This document shows, piece by piece, positions 17,366 to 25,415 of a stretch of 64,000 nucleotides of DNA (its first letter is position 1; the number at the start of each line of letters is the position of its first letter). The notes below the pieces were generated by a model. It made no database searches, was not told the DNA's origin, and saw nothing but the letters and a program-made list of their open reading frames with translations. Origin of the DNA: an uncultured Acinetobacter sp. (GTDB taxonomy: Bacteria; Cyanobacteriota; Vampirovibrionia; Gastranaerophilales; Gastranaerophilaceae); the NCBI GenBank assembly GCA_947306495.1, contig CAMZGT010000004.1:1-64000 (forward strand). Reading direction: 5' to 3'. The translations under genes were made by a program, and so were the position numbers.

Positions 17366-17758
17366 ATGTTAAGTTTTTTGACAATTTTAAAAAATGAAAT
17401 ATTGTCATACTTTGTTCCCGAAAGAATGGAGTATAAAATTACAGGTAAATGCTTAAAATGCGGGAAATGCTGTCGTTATATGTACAGCTTTGACACTTAT
17501 ACGACTACTGACTTTAAAATTATGCAATTCTTGTTTCCTTCATACAGAAGATTTTATATAAGAGGAAAAGATGAAGAAGGAAACCTCGTTTTTGCTTGTA
17601 AATACGTTACAGATGAAGGCTTATGCTCAGTTTATGATAAAAGGTTGAGAATGTGCCGAAACTATCCCGCAAAAAAAATCACGTACCAAGGAAAATTACA
17701 TGAAGGATGCGGGTATAAGATTGAAGACAAAAGTTTTAAAACATATTTAAAGAAGTAA
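17366..17758 (+). CDS. YkgJ-type CxxCxxCC cysteine-cluster protein
   Basis: A 130-residue protein with the motif CLKCGKCC (about 29-36) followed by further cysteines in FACKYVTDEGLCSVYDKR and MCRNYPA and a last one in EGCGY. This spacing is that of the YkgJ/UPF0153 family, thought to bind zinc or an iron-sulfur cluster; the physiological function is unknown. It has no signal peptide. No Shine-Dalgarno is clear before the ATG. It lies divergent from PBP1A and upstream of tyrS, with a separate transcript likely. A second family member lies at 38817-39275. Confidence 0.8.
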   Translation: MLSFLTILKNEILSYFVPERMEYKITGKCLKCGKCCRYMYSFDTYTTTDFKIMQFLFPSYRRFYIRGKDEEGNLVFACKYVTDEGLCSVYDKRLRMCRNYPAKKITYQGKLHEGCGYKIEDKSFKTYLKK

Positions 17759-17856
17759 TTACCCGGTATTATTTTGATACTGCAAATAGCATATTATACG
17801 CCCCCGTTTTTTGTGTTAGTATTAAATTAATACACTAAAGCAAAAAAGGAGATAAA

Positions 17857-19080
17857 ATGAATATTTTTGAAGAGCTTCAGGCAAGAGGGTTAATAGCACA
17901 AGTAACCGATAATGACGAAATCAGGGAGCTTATTAATAACGGAGGCGCAAGATTTTATATAGGATTTGACCCAACTGCTGATTCCCTTCATGTAGGTCAT
18001 TTTATGGCTCTTTGTTTAATGAAAAGGCTTCAGATGGCAGGCAATAAACCTGTTGTATTAATCGGAGGCGGTACAGGATACATAGGAGATCCCTCAGGAC
18101 GTTCTGATATGCGTTCTATGATGACTCCGGAAACTATCCAACACAACTGTAACTGTTTCAAAAAACAAATGGAAAGATTTATTGAATTTGGCGAAGATAA
18201 AGCTATAATGGTTAATAACGCCGACTGGTTACTAAAACTTAACTATATAGATTTGCTAAGGGAAGTTGGTGCTTGCTTTTCCGTTAACAACATGCTAAGA
18301 GCCGAATGTTACAAACAAAGAATGGAAAAAGGTTTAAGTTTTTTAGAATTTAATTATATGATTATGCAGGCATTTGACTTTTATCATTTGCATCAAAATT
18401 ATGGCTGCAATATGCAGTTTGGCGGCGATGACCAATGGAGCAACATGCTAGCAGGAACTGAATTAATTCGAAAGAAAACAGGAGATGATGCCTATGCTAT
18501 GACAATAACACTTCTTATGAACAGCGAAGGCAAGAAAATGGGTAAAACGGCTAAAGGTGCTGTTTGGCTTGACCCTAATAAAACCTCACCGTTTGAATTC
18601 TATCAATACTGGAGAAACGTTGATGATGCAGATGTTATGAAGTGTATAAAAATGCTTACATTCCTTCCTATGGATAAAATTTATGAAATGGAAGTGTGGG
18701 AAAACAGCAGAATCAATGAAAAGAAAGAAATTTTAGCATACGAATTAACTGAACTGGTTCATGGTAAAGATGAGGCAGATAAAGCAAAAGCTGCTGCATA
18801 TGCTCTTTTCTCCGGCTCCGGAGATAGCGAAAACATGCCAACAACAGAGTTTTTGCAAGAAGATTTGTTTGATGACAAGATTAGTGTCGTTAATCTGGTT
18901 GTAAAATGTGGCTTTGCTTCAAGCAAAGGTGAAGCAAAAAGATTAATTCAACAAGGCGGAATCAGCGTAAACGATAAAGTAATAAATGCATTAGATACGG
19001 TGTTTACCAAATCAGAACTTCAAGACGGCTTAAAGATTCGCAAAGGAAAAAAACATTTCCACAAAGCTGTATTGGGTTAA
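17857..19080 (+). CDS. tyrS: tyrosyl-tRNA synthetase
   Basis: Class I aminoacyl-tRNA synthetase of 407 residues. The HIGH-type motif is HVGH in DSLHVGHFMAL; the active-site region continues with GGGTGYIGDPSGRS. The KMSKS-type loop is KMGKT near residue 227, as usual in bacterial TyrRS. A C-terminal S4 RNA-binding domain (about 340-400, GFASSKGEAKRLIQQGGI) is present. AAAGGAG stands 7 bases before the ATG. It charges tRNA-Tyr in the cytoplasm. No T-box is visible in the short upstream region. Confidence 0.97.
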   Translation: MNIFEELQARGLIAQVTDNDEIRELINNGGARFYIGFDPTADSLHVGHFMALCLMKRLQMAGNKPVVLIGGGTGYIGDPSGRSDMRSMMTPETIQHNCNCFKKQMERFIEFGEDKAIMVNNADWLLKLNYIDLLREVGACFSVNNMLRAECYKQRMEKGLSFLEFNYMIMQAFDFYHLHQNYGCNMQFGGDDQWSNMLAGTELIRKKTGDDAYAMTITLLMNSEGKKMGKTAKGAVWLDPNKTSPFEFYQYWRNVDDADVMKCIKMLTFLPMDKIYEMEVWENSRINEKKEILAYELTELVHGKDEADKAKAAAYALFSGSGDSENMPTTEFLQEDLFDDKISVVNLVVKCGFASSKGEAKRLIQQGGISVNDKVINALDTVFTKSELQDGLKIRKGKKHFHKAVLG

Positions 19081-19100
19081 GTGATTATATATTGCTATGC

Positions 19101-19135
19101 TTGATACATTATCCATCTGGTAATATAATATTAAT
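19101..19135 (+). promoter_or_regulatory. promoter of the histidine kinase gene, leaderless
   Basis: TTGATA (19101-19106), 17 bp, TATAAT (19124-19129), then six bases to the ATG at 19136. The match to a sigma-70 promoter is strong and there is no Shine-Dalgarno, so the mRNA is predicted to begin on the start codon. Confidence 0.65.
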
Positions 19136-20797
19136 ATGGGGAAGTTTGATTTACTAAACAAGTTTAACACCGCTGTCATAGTATTGGATGAAAACAAGCA
19201 AGTTGTTTTTCGCAACAATGTTTTTAAACGCATTTTCAGTGATTTTGATGATATAAAAAAATTTTCACACAAATTGTATTACGACGTATATGCACTGGTA
19301 AGCAATGATTTAAGTGTACATTCACCTATTTTACAAGCAATAGAATCCAAAGAAGATTTTTCTGCACACGTTATGTACCAAACATCAAGCAACGACTATT
19401 TCTACTACGATATAAATGCTACAAAAAGGGGGAAATATACAATAATAGTTTTTTCAGATGTTACTGCAAAAATAAACCTTGAGAATATGGCAAAAAGAAA
19501 TTCTGTATTGCAAACTAAAACAGCATTTCTGGAAGAAGAAAATAAAAACTTGTCAAAAATAAAACTGCAAGCACAATCGCAAGCTATGAAACTTCTTTTG
19601 TTGAATAATATATCAAATATTATTCGAGAATCCATAGATACATCTGTTATTCTCACATCAGCCCTTCAGGAACTTTCTCAGATGTTTGCCGCATTTAGAG
19701 GATACTATGCAGCCGTAAATAAAGATGCAGATTTTATAATTAAAGAATCTTTGGCTAAAGAAGATATCGGAAAAATTATTTCATTCGACAAAGATGTAAG
19801 TGAATATATAAATAAAGCAAAAGTATCATGTCTTACATGCAGAAAAGAATACCTTGAAGCAGAACCGTTTAAAGAAAATGTTCAAAGAATTGTTCTTCCG
19901 ATTTACCATCTAGCTCAGAAAATCGGAATAATTGTACTTTCTACAAAACAAAAAATCAGACTGGATGACACATTAGAAGTCCTTGACGGAGTTTCCTCAC
20001 AACTTGGAAATGCAATTATACAAGCCGAACTGTATAAAAAAAACGCTCAAATGGTACAGGACTTGAGGAAAGCTCTTAAAGAACTGCAAGAAACACAGTT
20101 GCAATTAATTAATTCTGAAAAAATGGCTTCTTTGGGTCAATTGGTTGCCGGAGTGGCACACGAGATAAATACTCCGGTTGCATCAATAAAATCAAATAAT
20201 GAAATAACTAAGAAACTTATAAGCCAAATAACAGACCCTGATACGGCAGATTTATTAAAAGAACTTAACGATATTGATACAGAAGCAATAGCAAGAATAA
20301 ACAGACTTGTTATTTCCCTGCGCAAATTTGTTCGCTTGGATGAAGCAGAACTTCAAGAAGCAGATATAAACAAAGAAATCGATTTAACTTTAGATCTTAT
20401 ACGTCATGAAACAAAAAATGTAATAGAAATAATAAAGCACTATGGAGATATTCCTCCTATAAAATGTTATCCAAACATGTTAAATCAAGTCTTCATGAAT
20501 ATCCTTGTAAATGCAACCCACGCAATAAAAGAAAGCGGAAAATCCTGTGGCACAATAACTATTGACACAGATTTTGAAAATAACAACTTAATCGTAAAAA
20601 TAAAAGACGACGGCTGCGGAATTAAAGAACCATCCAAGATTTTTGATGCAGGATACACCACAAAAGGAGTTGGGGTTGGAACCGGCTTAGGACTTGCAAT
20701 TTCGCACAAGATAATTGAAAAACATAAGGGAAAAATTAATGTCAAAACAAAAGTTGGCATAGGCAGCGAGTTCTATATTACTATCCCTAGTGAGTAG
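19136..20797 (+). CDS. orphan sensor histidine kinase (PAS-GAF-HisKA-HATPase)
   Basis: A 553-residue soluble sensor kinase. Residues 1-110 resemble a PAS domain (FNTAVIVLDENKQVVFRNNVF, partial), then a coiled coil (115-150) and a GAF-like domain (about 160-300) with a CLTCRKEY cysteine pair. The HisKA helix contains the phospho-acceptor His342 in GVAHEINTP. The ATPase domain has the N box (NILVNATHAI), G1 DDGCGI and G2 GVGTGLGLAISHKI. No transmembrane segment is visible, so it senses a cytoplasmic cue. No response regulator lies next to it. Predicted to be expressed from a leaderless transcript. Confidence 0.9.
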   Translation: MGKFDLLNKFNTAVIVLDENKQVVFRNNVFKRIFSDFDDIKKFSHKLYYDVYALVSNDLSVHSPILQAIESKEDFSAHVMYQTSSNDYFYYDINATKRGKYTIIVFSDVTAKINLENMAKRNSVLQTKTAFLEEENKNLSKIKLQAQSQAMKLLLLNNISNIIRESIDTSVILTSALQELSQMFAAFRGYYAAVNKDADFIIKESLAKEDIGKIISFDKDVSEYINKAKVSCLTCRKEYLEAEPFKENVQRIVLPIYHLAQKIGIIVLSTKQKIRLDDTLEVLDGVSSQLGNAIIQAELYKKNAQMVQDLRKALKELQETQLQLINSEKMASLGQLVAGVAHEINTPVASIKSNNEITKKLISQITDPDTADLLKELNDIDTEAIARINRLVISLRKFVRLDEAELQEADINKEIDLTLDLIRHETKNVIEIIKHYGDIPPIKCYPNMLNQVFMNILVNATHAIKESGKSCGTITIDTDFENNNLIVKIKDDGCGIKEPSKIFDAGYTTKGVGVGTGLGLAISHKIIEKHKGKINVKTKVGIGSEFYITIPSE

Positions 20798-21007
20798 CAT
20801 ATATTAAGAAAGATTAAGCCGTACAATTCATTCGCCAATGAGGTTTTTGCCGATTAAAAGTAATCTGAAGATAAAATTTTGTAAAAATATCCAACTTACC
20901 AAACAAAAAAATGCAAAAATATGTTATATTGATATTACTGAGAATAAGTGTAAATTTTACCCTTATCGACAAAATGTAACAAAAAATTTACAAAACGAAA
21001 AAAAAAA
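20798..21007. other. AT-rich intergenic region before the HEAT-repeat gene
   Basis: No convincing gene. A 61-codon open frame (20838-21023) is lysine/asparagine-rich, lacks a ribosome site and runs into the promoter element at 21008-21039, so it is not called. AATGTAACAAA at 20973-20983 is a one-mismatch relative of the TTTGTWACAAA palindrome found upstream of two other genes with the same promoter element. Confidence 0.4.
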
Positions 21008-21039
21008 GCAATTTTCAAAATAAAGAAAACTTTATATAA
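21008..21039 (+). promoter_or_regulatory. shared two-box promoter element, site 2
   Basis: GCAATTT (21008-21014), ten bases, GAAAACTTTA (21025-21034), one base, ATAA. Two bases differ from the AAATACTTTA box of the other three sites, but spacing is identical. It ends 47 bp before the HEAT-repeat gene. Confidence 0.55.
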
Positions 21040-21086
21040 CTGTGTAGAAGTTAGATAATCCATGTTTACATTCGGAGGTAAAGTGT

Positions 21087-21944
21087 ATGACAATTACAGT
21101 AAACAGTAAAAAGAAACAAGTTAAGAAAACTTTTCAAGAATTAATCAATGACCTTATGGGTTCAAGTTCTGAAAAAGTTAGATATAACGCGGCCCGTGTC
21201 TTGGGAGAAATGGGAGATTCTAAAGCTGTTGAACCATTAATTAATGTTCTTAAAAATGACAAGAACGGTTCGGTTCGTCTTTATGCAGCACGTGCATTAG
21301 GAGAATTAGGTGATTCTAAAGCAACAGAACATTTAATTGAATCATTACGCGAAGACAGAAACGTTGACGTAAGAGTTCGTGCAGCGCGTGCATTAGGTCG
21401 TTTAGGCGGTAAAATTGTTGTTGAACCTTTGGTTGAAGCTTTAAATGATGAGAATTCACAGGTTTGTATTACAGCAACAGATGCTCTTATTGAAATCGGC
21501 GATGTTGCAACAGACGCCCTGATGAAATCCTTAGACCACGAAAAAGTTAATGTAAGATGTGATGCAACTCGTGCATTAGGTGAAATCGGTAATCCAAAAT
21601 GTGTTGATAAGATTATTAACATGTTATATGACGAATGGGTTAACGTAAGAATTTATGCGGTAACATCTTTAGGCAAATTAAATGACAAAAAAGCTGTTCC
21701 TGCACTAATTGACGTCATGAAAAATCGTTCTGAAAATGATTTAGTAAGAGCTGGTGCGGCTGCTGCATTGGGCGTTTTAAGAGATCAAAGAGCCCTTCTG
21801 CCTTTGAGAGAACTTATTATGGAAGCAGAAGAACTTGGTGAACTTGAAGATACCGCTCTAAAATCATTTAAGAAAATTATGGCAGCTAACTGGCAAGCTA
21901 TTCCGGGTGCAACACAACAACAAAAGAAACCCGCAACTGTTTAG
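21087..21944 (+). CDS. HEAT-repeat (PBS-lyase-like) protein
   Basis: A 285-residue protein built from about seven 31-residue HEAT-like repeats. The unit is visible as VRYNAARVLGEMGDSKAVEPL, then near copies beginning VRLYAARALGELGD, VRVRAARALGRLGG and VRCDATRALGEIG. Such proteins form right-handed helical solenoids that bind other proteins; the PBS-lyase type includes cyanobacterial phycobilin lyases, but the fold alone does not imply that activity. No signal peptide or membrane segment. CGGAGGTAAAG precedes the ATG. It is a single-gene transcript with the two-box element upstream and a hairpin terminator downstream. Confidence 0.88.
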   Translation: MTITVNSKKKQVKKTFQELINDLMGSSSEKVRYNAARVLGEMGDSKAVEPLINVLKNDKNGSVRLYAARALGELGDSKATEHLIESLREDRNVDVRVRAARALGRLGGKIVVEPLVEALNDENSQVCITATDALIEIGDVATDALMKSLDHEKVNVRCDATRALGEIGNPKCVDKIINMLYDEWVNVRIYAVTSLGKLNDKKAVPALIDVMKNRSENDLVRAGAAAALGVLRDQRALLPLRELIMEAEELGELEDTALKSFKKIMAANWQAIPGATQQQKKPATV

Positions 21945-21967
21945 CCGGAAAAATAATTTTAATATAA

Positions 21968-21997
21968 AAAAAAGAACTCTTTCTAGAGTTCTTTTTT
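21968..21997. terminator. bidirectional terminator
   Basis: AAAAAAGAACTCT and AGAGTTCTTTTTT pair perfectly around TTCT. It serves the HEAT-repeat gene on the plus strand and the dehydrogenase gene on the minus strand. Confidence 0.85.
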
Positions 21998-22002
21998 ATT
22001 AA

Positions 22003-22977
22003 CTACATTTTCACTAAAATCTTTATTGTATCTTTCAGTTTATTTGCTTCAAACGCTTCTATAGCTTTGTCTATTGTATAAATTTTTGATATCATTCGTG
22101 AAAAATCTATTCTGTTGTTTTCAAGCAATCTGAGCGCAGGGGGAAATTGTCCGCAGCGAGAACCGAGAACTGTAATTTCGTCAATAACAATCGGCGCAAG
22201 ATTCAACTCTTTACCGGTAGCAACAGTACTCTTTAAAACAAGCGTTCCCCTTGGCTTGGTCAACGCCATTGAGGTTTCAAATCCACTGGCAGTACCCGTT
22301 GCTTCCACAACCACATCATAAATTTTTTGAGGTATAAATTCATGCAAAAGCTGAGTTTTTAAACCTTGAGCTTGAGCTATTTCCAATTTATTTTGGTGCT
22401 TTCCGACCAAAAGGACATCAACATTCTGTGCATGTAAAGCTAAAGCTGTTGTTAAACCTAACTTTCCGTCTCCAAGAACTAAAACCTTAAACATTGGTTC
22501 AATGTGTAATTGTTCAGTTATTTCGCAAGCCGCTGCAAGTGGTTCAACAAAAACTGCTTGTTCATCTTTTACTTTATCAGGAACCTCGAATAACACTTTT
22601 AAAGGCATTGTCAAGTATTCGGCAAAACAACCGTCTTTTCTCCATATACCGAGTGTATGCCTCTTAGGACAATGCCTGTAATTCTTTTTAGCACACCACT
22701 CACATGACGGGTCATCACAACCGTAACTTATTTCAGCAACAACTCTTTTTCCAAGCCATTTACTATCTTCACGATTAGAACTGTTAACTTCCTCAACAAC
22801 TCCCACAAATTCATGTCCTAATATTCCTACATATCCCATGTACCCTTTGGTAATTTCATAATCTGTGTTACAAATTCCGGCAAGCGTGACTCTAATTAGT
22901 GCTTCGCCCTCATTGGGCTTTGGTTTCGGATAATTATTATCTAATTTTAAACCGTTATCAAAAACGATGGCTTTCAT
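22003..22977 (-). CDS. zinc-dependent medium-chain alcohol dehydrogenase-like protein
   Basis: A 324-residue MDR-family oxidoreductase. The start MKAIVFDNG is chosen because AAGGAG lies 7 bases upstream. Catalytic zinc ligands are Cys in GICNTDYE, the His-Glu of GHEFVG, and a later Glu in VEPLAAA. The structural zinc loop is CDDPSCEWCAKKNYRHC with four cysteines. The Rossmann motif is VLVLGDGKLGL. It would oxidise an alcohol or polyol with NAD(P). The gene overlaps no neighbour but begins 19 bp after the stop of the UbiA-family gene, so the two are probably co-transcribed; the substrate may be linked to prenyl products but that is inference. Confidence 0.85.
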   Translation of the reverse strand: MKAIVFDNGLKLDNNYPKPKPNEGEALIRVTLAGICNTDYEITKGYMGYVGILGHEFVGVVEEVNSSNREDSKWLGKRVVAEISYGCDDPSCEWCAKKNYRHCPKRHTLGIWRKDGCFAEYLTMPLKVLFEVPDKVKDEQAVFVEPLAAACEITEQLHIEPMFKVLVLGDGKLGLTTALALHAQNVDVLLVGKHQNKLEIAQAQGLKTQLLHEFIPQKIYDVVVEATGTASGFETSMALTKPRGTLVLKSTVATGKELNLAPIVIDEITVLGSRCGQFPPALRLLENNRIDFSRMISKIYTIDKAIEAFEANKLKDTIKILVKM

Positions 22978-22996
22978 TTTTATCTCCTTAAAATTT

Positions 22997-23980
22997 TTAT
23001 AAGTCACTAAGGATTATCCCCAGCGTTAATAAAATAGAGTAATACCCCATAAGATTTCTTGATTGATACATTCTTATCATGAAAGGCCAAGCTTTCATTT
23101 TTTCTAAATTTTCTCTATTTTCCATTGGAAAATGATACCATTTTTTTTCAGGAATTGAATCCTTGTCTGTTGAATAATCCACCATTGATTTATACAAATC
23201 AACAGCAAGAGGAATCGTGAGATATGTAAGCATAAGCTGCCAATCAGCAATATCAAAAATACATAATAATATTGGCGCAAGATACGCTAAAACTAAAAGC
23301 ATTTTCAAAATAATTAATGAGTCAAGCTGAGAGTCAAATGAATTTGCAATTGTCTGATGTCCCTCGTTTATATCATAATCAAAATCCATTACAGTATGTA
23401 TATAAAGCAAAATAACTGTCATGAACATTGTCGGCAGTGACAGTATAAAGATTTCGTCAGAAACTGTTTTTGTCATAACAAAATAAACACCGCCATATAG
23501 AAGAGGTCCATATGCTAATGCAACAGCAACTTCAGACAGTTTGATTTTGGAAAGTGCAGAATAAGAAATAGCAATAATCCCTCCAAATAGCGCATAATAC
23601 AGAACCGGTACTCCGCATTTTATAAAGAAAAACAGACCAATTATGCCTGCAAACCCGAGATATACAAGAGCAAGTCCCAATACTTCACCTTCACTGAGTA
23701 ATCCTGATACTAAATATCTGCACTTAGTTTTTTGTGAATTATTCAGATATTCTTTTTTATCAAATCCTACTTGCTTGATAAGTGACTTATAATCAAAATA
23801 GTCGTCAAAAATATTCGTTGCCAAATGCGCAAAGCATATTCCTAAAAGACAAAGAATACCATAAGACACTTTTCCTGAAGAAAGTGCCGCAAAAACAAAA
23901 ACCACTAACCAAGACATAATCGTCATTGGCAGTGAAAAGATTCTGGAGCACTCCATAATTATCGCAAACTTTTTATTCAT
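22997..23980 (-). CDS. UbiA-family prenyltransferase
   Basis: A 327-residue integral membrane protein with about eight or nine hydrophobic helices. The first aspartate-rich motif is NIFDDYFDY (about 56-64) and the second is DFDYDINEGHQTIA (about 199-212), matching the two prenyl-diphosphate-binding motifs of UbiA/MenA-type enzymes. The family attaches isoprenoid chains to quinone or chlorin head groups. The acceptor cannot be told from sequence by eye; MenA-like is the closest impression. Its ATG follows an extended -10 (TGCTAATAT) at leaderless spacing. It is the first gene of a two-gene unit with the dehydrogenase. Confidence 0.82.
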   Translation of the reverse strand: MNKKFAIIMECSRIFSLPMTIMSWLVVFVFAALSSGKVSYGILCLLGICFAHLATNIFDDYFDYKSLIKQVGFDKKEYLNNSQKTKCRYLVSGLLSEGEVLGLALVYLGFAGIIGLFFFIKCGVPVLYYALFGGIIAISYSALSKIKLSEVAVALAYGPLLYGGVYFVMTKTVSDEIFILSLPTMFMTVILLYIHTVMDFDYDINEGHQTIANSFDSQLDSLIILKMLLVLAYLAPILLCIFDIADWQLMLTYLTIPLAVDLYKSMVDYSTDKDSIPEKKWYHFPMENRENLEKMKAWPFMIRMYQSRNLMGYYSILLTLGIILSDL

Positions 23981-23995
23981 ATGCTTATATTAGCA
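23981..23995 (-). promoter_or_regulatory. extended -10 promoter of the UbiA-family gene, leaderless
   Basis: Minus-strand TGC-TAATAT (hexamer at 23987-23992), then six bases and the ATG at 23980. No Shine-Dalgarno. Confidence 0.45.
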
Positions 23996-24039
23996 TAAAT
24001 TTATCATCTTATAAATCACTCCTAATTAGCTTAATAAAA

Positions 24040-24074
24040 TTGACTTATACGCAACTTTAGGGTTAAATTAAGCT
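24040..24074 (+). promoter_or_regulatory. trkA promoter, leaderless
   Basis: TTGACT (24040-24045), 17 bp, TTAAAT (24063-24068), then six bases to the ATG at 24075. The good -35 and exact spacing support a promoter whose transcript starts at the start codon. Confidence 0.55.
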
Positions 24075-25415
24075 ATGAAGATTGTAATTTTTGGTGCTAA
24101 TGAAATCGGTTTTATGATAGCTTCAGGCTTTTATACCGATAACGATATAACCGTAATAGATGAAGAGAAAAATAAAGTCGATTCATTTAATAAACTTGAT
24201 GTTGGTTTCGTATACGGAAACGCATCCAGCATAGAAGTTTTAAAACAAGCTGATATAAAAAACGCAGATGTTTTTATTGCTTGTAATGATTCAGATGAAT
24301 TAAATATCGTTGCATGTTTAACAGTAAAGCGTCTGAGCAAAGCAAAAACCCTTTGTTTTGTAAGAAAAGAGGAGTATAAGTCTTCTTTGGGAATAGCAAA
24401 AGATGCTGAATACAATGGAGATTTATATATAGATAACGTAATTTGGCCGGAAGAACTTTTAACACAAGAAATTTACAGAATAATCACAGTAGCAAAGGCT
24501 CTTGACGTAGAGAACTTTGCAGACGGAAGAGCAAGACTTCTGGAGTACAAAATCGGAAAAAATTCGGTTTTGATTAACTGTACATTAAAAAACTGTGAAT
24601 TTCCGAAAGATACTCTGATTGTAGGTATTACTCGTGATGATGAGCTATTTATTCCTAACGGTAATACTTCACTGAAAGAAGATGACAAAGTTATATTTAT
24701 GGGATTGTCCCACTCATTAAATATTTTGGCAGGAAAATTCTTCCACGAAAAAGAATTTGAGAAATATATTACAATTATTGGCGGAGGCAGCGTCGGTTTA
24801 AAACTTGCAAAAAGCCTTGAAAATCTGAAATTAAAAATAAAAATAATTGAACAAAATGAAGAAAGATGTAATTTCCTTTCTCAAGAACTGAATAATGTGT
24901 TGGTCATAAACGGTGACGGTACAGATTTAGAATTACTGAACGAAGAAGATATTGCTTATTCTGATGTAGTGGTAAGCGTAACCGATAATGATGAGAAAAA
25001 CCTGCTGTGCTCATTGCTGGTAAAACAAATGGGAGCTAAACGAGTTATTTCAAGAGTATCAAAGAATACTAACGTTTCATTATTTGAAAAAGTCGGAATA
25101 GATATTGCAATTTCTTCAAAAACTGCATCAATCAATGAGATAAAAAATAGCATTAAAGACACTAATATCGGCATTTTAGCGACAGTAGAACAAGGCAAGG
25201 GTGAAGTTCTTAAAATAGAGATTCCTGAAACATTTGAAACAAAAAAAATTATGGAAATGCGCTTGCCTGCTAAAGCTATTGTAGGAGTAGTACAAAGAAG
25301 AAAGAGAATAATAATTCCAAACGGTGCTACACAAATAATGGGCGGTGACAACTTGATTATATTTACTACAAGTGAAAATGCGCCAATTATTAAAAATTTC
25401 TTTGAGGACATATAA
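24075..25415 (+). CDS. trkA: Trk potassium uptake regulatory protein TrkA
   Basis: The peripheral NAD(H)-binding subunit that gates TrkH. The 446-residue protein carries two RCK units, each with a Rossmann domain and a TrkA-C domain. The first begins MKIVIFGANEIGFMIA, the second has ITIIGGGSVGLKLAKSLE (about 231-248) followed by IEQNEERC and VINGDGTD. The C-terminal domains end near PNGNTSLKEDDKVIFMG and PNGATQIMGGDNLIIFT. Its stop overlaps the trkH start by one base (TAATG), so the two subunits are translationally coupled. Confidence 0.95.
   Translation: MKIVIFGANEIGFMIASGFYTDNDITVIDEEKNKVDSFNKLDVGFVYGNASSIEVLKQADIKNADVFIACNDSDELNIVACLTVKRLSKAKTLCFVRKEEYKSSLGIAKDAEYNGDLYIDNVIWPEELLTQEIYRIITVAKALDVENFADGRARLLEYKIGKNSVLINCTLKNCEFPKDTLIVGITRDDELFIPNGNTSLKEDDKVIFMGLSHSLNILAGKFFHEKEFEKYITIIGGGSVGLKLAKSLENLKLKIKIIEQNEERCNFLSQELNNVLVINGDGTDLELLNEEDIAYSDVVVSVTDNDEKNLLCSLLVKQMGAKRVISRVSKNTNVSLFEKVGIDIAISSKTASINEIKNSIKDTNIGILATVEQGKGEVLKIEIPETFETKKIMEMRLPAKAIVGVVQRRKRIIIPNGATQIMGGDNLIIFTTSENAPIIKNFFEDI

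Noticed and set aside
20838-21023. 61-codon plus-strand frame before the HEAT-repeat gene
   Set aside because: Lysine/asparagine-rich, no ribosome site, and it overlaps the conserved promoter element at 21008-21039.
21087-21944. Annotation of the HEAT-repeat protein as a phycobilin lyase
   Set aside because: Only the generic HEAT-like repeat is seen; there are no phycobiliprotein genes in the window and the fold alone does not show lyase activity.
24956-25411. 151-codon minus-strand frame inside trkA
   Set aside because: Antisense to the second RCK unit of trkA; its sequence is only the mirror of a conserved gene.
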